63,877 nt of DNA. It comes from a bacterium (GTDB lineage: Bacteria > 4484-113 > JAFGCY01). The DNA is taken from assembly GCA_020440605.1 (NCBI GenBank), contig JAGRNT010000021.1, positions 1 through 63,877 on the forward strand, written 5' to 3'. The notes beneath the pieces are model-generated. The model saw nothing but the letters and a program-made list of their open reading frames with translations, did no database searches and was not told the origin of the DNA. Positions 61,770 to 63,877 of the stretch are shown piece after piece. Position 1 is the first letter of the stretch; the number at the start of each line of letters is the position of its first letter. The position numbers and the translations under genes were made by a program.

Positions 61770-62093
61770 TATAGCCAATCCAATCCAAGTGCTGATGGGA
61801 TAAGCCATCTCCCATCTCCCACTACCAACACGGCATGCGGGCCCCATCACCTGCATGCCACTTTTCTATGGATGCGGGTCAGGATGATCGGCTTTGTAGG
61901 CCAGGCTGCCATTTGGGCAATTGCCCGCCACGACATGGTGTGACCGGTCGCATTGGTGTGTCGGTCTAAGAGCATCAGGGCCATGTTGGTCTTGGAGCTA
62001 CACATTCTCTCCAAGATCGACACCTACTGGTTCTCGCCAAAAATGGAAGCATTGGTACCCCTACTGTGAATCGCTTCTTGCTAAGATTCCTGC
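61770..62093. repeat. Gap with heptad repeats and a family-B palindromic element
   Basis: CATCTCC, CATCTCC, CACTACC and AACACGG (61808-61836) are in 7-bp register. A family-B element (GGTGTGTCGGTCTAAGAGC ... GGAGCTACAC) lies at 61955-62003. TAAGAT (62082-62087) at the end is the -10-like hexamer of the next gene. No gene seen. Confidence 0.5.
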
Positions 62094-62897
62094 ATGAAGG
62101 GGAATAAGAACAACATGGGACGTAAGTGTTTGGTGAGATTCACGCTGCTGCTTTGCCTTGTGTTTTCAGCTTGTGGTTCCGGCAGCTCATTGGCTTACAG
62201 GGAGACAAGCGGGACCGTCTGGCTGGTTGAGGACCTCGTATTCAACAGGACACTGCTGCAAAGCATTGCCGATCAGGATCGTTTGACAGCCCAGCAGGAC
62301 GCGGAAGAATATCCATTCAATCCTGATATATTCCTCGACAGCATCATGCAGACCAGCAGCTTCCAGGTTGCCACTTTCCCCTACATTGAGCAGTACAGCA
62401 CCAAGCCCTTCGATGGCTACCAGTACGACAACACTGTAAAGAGAGGATCTGCCACCGGGATCATGCATATCCCGGCCCCGCCAGTGGATTTCAAGGTTCA
62501 ATGCATGCCGTACTACGTGCATTACCCGCTCGAACTGGATCCGCTTACCGGAATCGCAGAGCATGATTCGCGCATCCCGGTTGACGAAAGTGAGGACATC
62601 ACCGCTTCGGATTATGAATTCAGGTTCACGCAGAAAGCTGAACACTGGGAAATTCAGGACCTGGAAGTGATCATCCGGGTTGACCGGGTCCAGCTTGAAG
62701 CCGCAATGCAGCAGTTGTTTGCCATTCCGCTGCTTCCGCAGTTCAAGGATGGCAACCCGCAAGGTTTTTCCAATCTAGTGGAACTGGAACAGCGGCTGCC
62801 GGTGGCTGCGCATTTTGGCTACACTGCGACAGTTGATGGCATCGAATATTCGGATGAAGTCCGTCGGGTCTATAACCTCGGAATCTCACCGCATTGA
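62094..62897 (+). CDS. Lipoprotein of unknown function
   Basis: 267 residues. Lipobox FSAC (about residue 26). The remainder is soluble, with a mix of Tyr, Asp and Pro and no recognised domain. TAAGAT ends exactly 6 nt before the ATG at 62094, with no Shine-Dalgarno. A second ATG (62115) would give a shorter signal peptide. Confidence 0.65.
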   Translation: MKGNKNNMGRKCLVRFTLLLCLVFSACGSGSSLAYRETSGTVWLVEDLVFNRTLLQSIADQDRLTAQQDAEEYPFNPDIFLDSIMQTSSFQVATFPYIEQYSTKPFDGYQYDNTVKRGSATGIMHIPAPPVDFKVQCMPYYVHYPLELDPLTGIAEHDSRIPVDESEDITASDYEFRFTQKAEHWEIQDLEVIIRVDRVQLEAAMQQLFAIPLLPQFKDGNPQGFSNLVELEQRLPVAAHFGYTATVDGIEYSDEVRRVYNLGISPH

Positions 62898-62903
62898 TAA
62901 ACG

Positions 62904-62990
62904 GAGTGTCGGTCTGAGAGCAACAGGGCCTTGTAGTTCTTAGAGCTATACTCCAGACTCCAACCTCCCAACTCCAACCTTCCTACAGAT
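62904..62990. repeat. Family-B palindromic element followed by heptad repeats
   Basis: GGAGTGTCGGTCTGAGAGC at 62904 with the right end ATACTCC at 62949-62955, immediately followed by ATACTCC, AGACTCC, AACCTCC, CAACTCC and AACCTTC in 7-bp register up to the stop of the mutase gene. Confidence 0.6.
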
Positions 62991-63877
62991 TCCTTCTATA
63001 CTCCCCGCCGACCTCGAACAGGGCATTCGTGATCTGGCCGAGTGAGCAATACTGCACGCAGTCCAGCAGTTCCGCGAACACATTGCCATTCTCAAGCGCG
63101 ACCCGGCGCAGCTTCTCCAGCGCGGCCGGGGCCTTGTCGGCGTAGTGTTCATGGAAGCCCGCCAGGCGCGAGAGGCACTGCTGCTTCTCCTCGGTGCTGG
63201 CGCGGCTCAGCTCCACATCCTGCTCGCTGGCGTAGTCCTTGCTGTTGTCAATGAAGGTGTTCACGCCGACGATCGGCAGCGAGCCGTCATGCTTCATGCG
63301 CTCATACTTCAGGCTGTCATCCTGGATCTCGCCGCGCTGGTACTGGCGCTCCATCGCCCCGAGCACGCCGCCGCGCTCCGAAATGCGGTCGAACTCCTTC
63401 AGCACCTCGGCTTCCACGAGATCAGTCAGCTCCTCCACGAGGAAGCTGCCCTGGGTGCTGTTCTCACAGAACACCTTGCCGAACTCACGGTTGATGATCA
63501 GCTGGATCGCCATCGCGCGGCGCACGCTTTCGCGCGTCGGGGTGGTGATCGCCTCGTCGAAGGCGTTGGTATGCAGGCTCTGGGCGTTGTCATAGATCGC
63601 GAGCAAGGCCTGCAGGGTGGTGCGGATGTCGTTGAACTCCATCTCCATCGCATGCAGGCTGCGCCCGCTGGTCTGGATGTGATACTTCAGCATCTGGCTG
63701 CGGGCATCCGCGCCGTACTTGTCACGCATCGCCGTGGACCAGATCCTTCTGGCAACCCGGCCGATTACCGTATACTCCGGGTCCATGCCGTTCGAGAAGA
63801 AGAAGCTCAGGTTCGGCGCGAACTCGTTGATGTCCATCCCGCGCGCCAGGTAGTACTCCACGTAGGTGAAGCCGTTG
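62983..63877 (-). CDS. icmF: Fused isobutyryl-CoA mutase (IcmF-like), C-terminal part
   Basis: About 298 residues of the C-terminal mutase domain, continuing in frame beyond the window ([15 protein letters not shown] at the edge). [45 protein letters not shown] (read as two pieces), [14 protein letters not shown] and [15 protein letters not shown] match the adenosylcobalamin-dependent acyl-CoA mutases, most closely the fused IcmF type rather than MutB. It isomerises branched and linear acyl-CoA. The B12-binding and G-protein parts would lie upstream, outside the window. Confidence 0.88.
   Translation of the reverse strand, partial: NGFTYVEYYLARGMDINEFAPNLSFFFSNGMDPEYTVIGRVARRIWSTAMRDKYGADARSQMLKYHIQTSGRSLHAMEMEFNDIRTTLQALLAIYDNAQSLHTNAFDEAITTPTRESVRRAMAIQLIINREFGKVFCENSTQGSFLVEELTDLVEAEVLKEFDRISERGGVLGAMERQYQRGEIQDDSLKYERMKHDGSLPIVGVNTFIDNSKDYASEQDVELSRASTEEKQQCLSRLAGFHEHYADKAPAALEKLRRVALENGNVFAELLDCVQYCSLGQITNALFEVGGEYRRNL

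Overview
The window comes from a bacterium of about 60-65% GC with an outer membrane (an LpxL/HtrB-type acyltransferase, a likely porin, many lipoproteins). It uses the standard code and has bacterial housekeeping genes (23S rRNA, trpS, fmt, thiG, rseP, UPF0102/YraN). FG-GAP/ASPIC lipoproteins, a dockerin-like lipoprotein, DUF5666-like lipoproteins, a DUF885 protein with a histone-H1-like tail and the absence of a 16S gene next to the 23S do not fit a familiar model phylum. I cannot name the lineage from sequence alone. 

Layout. 1-720: 5' end of a 23S rRNA gene on the minus strand with its own promoter. 1-14.9 kb: exported lipoproteins (dockerin/PKD, heparinase II/III-like, two long FG-GAP/ASPIC paralogues plus a remnant of a third) and trpS with a TENA/PqqC-like oxidase. 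15.1-26.2 kb: a tandem array of 14 paralogous membrane-protein genes (15 domain copies) with overlapping ends and a C-terminal LYISFTDEFV signature. It is probably fed from upstream by an O-methyltransferase and two zinc-ribbon membrane proteins. 28.3-38.2 kb: thiG, an AI-2E transporter, a YkvA-like protein, fmt, a Cas2/SinR-like orphan, tRNA-Ser, an amino-acid dehydrogenase, YraN and an ABC ATPase. 38.5-43.8 kb: a hybrid histidine kinase, a LOV (blue-light) histidine kinase, a PhoB-like regulator and a fasciclin protein. 44-51 kb: tRNA-Pro, a propeller lipoprotein, rseP preceded by three tiny membrane peptides, tRNA-Arg and DUF885. 51.4-63.9 kb: a protease-like protein, a porin plus octahaem cytochrome pair, a CPBP protease, a lipid A acyltransferase, DUF5666 and WD40 lipoproteins, and a truncated fused isobutyryl-CoA mutase.

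Four signals stand out beyond ordinary genes. (1) The array of paralogous two-TM proteins. (2) Many start codons have a -10-like hexamer ending 6-9 nt upstream and no Shine-Dalgarno sequence, while another set of genes has strong SD sites. This points to widespread leaderless transcription and was used to choose several starts. (3) A family of 24-bp palindromic units with covarying arms occurs as an 11-unit intergenic array, at several single sites, and in frame inside the ABC ATPase gene (49 of 50 bp identical to an intergenic copy). Gaps also hold degenerate 7-bp-period repeats. (4) Three genes of 28-34 codons, each encoding one membrane helix and a short Cys-containing tail, alternate with hairpins sharing an identical GGUC loop just upstream of rseP.
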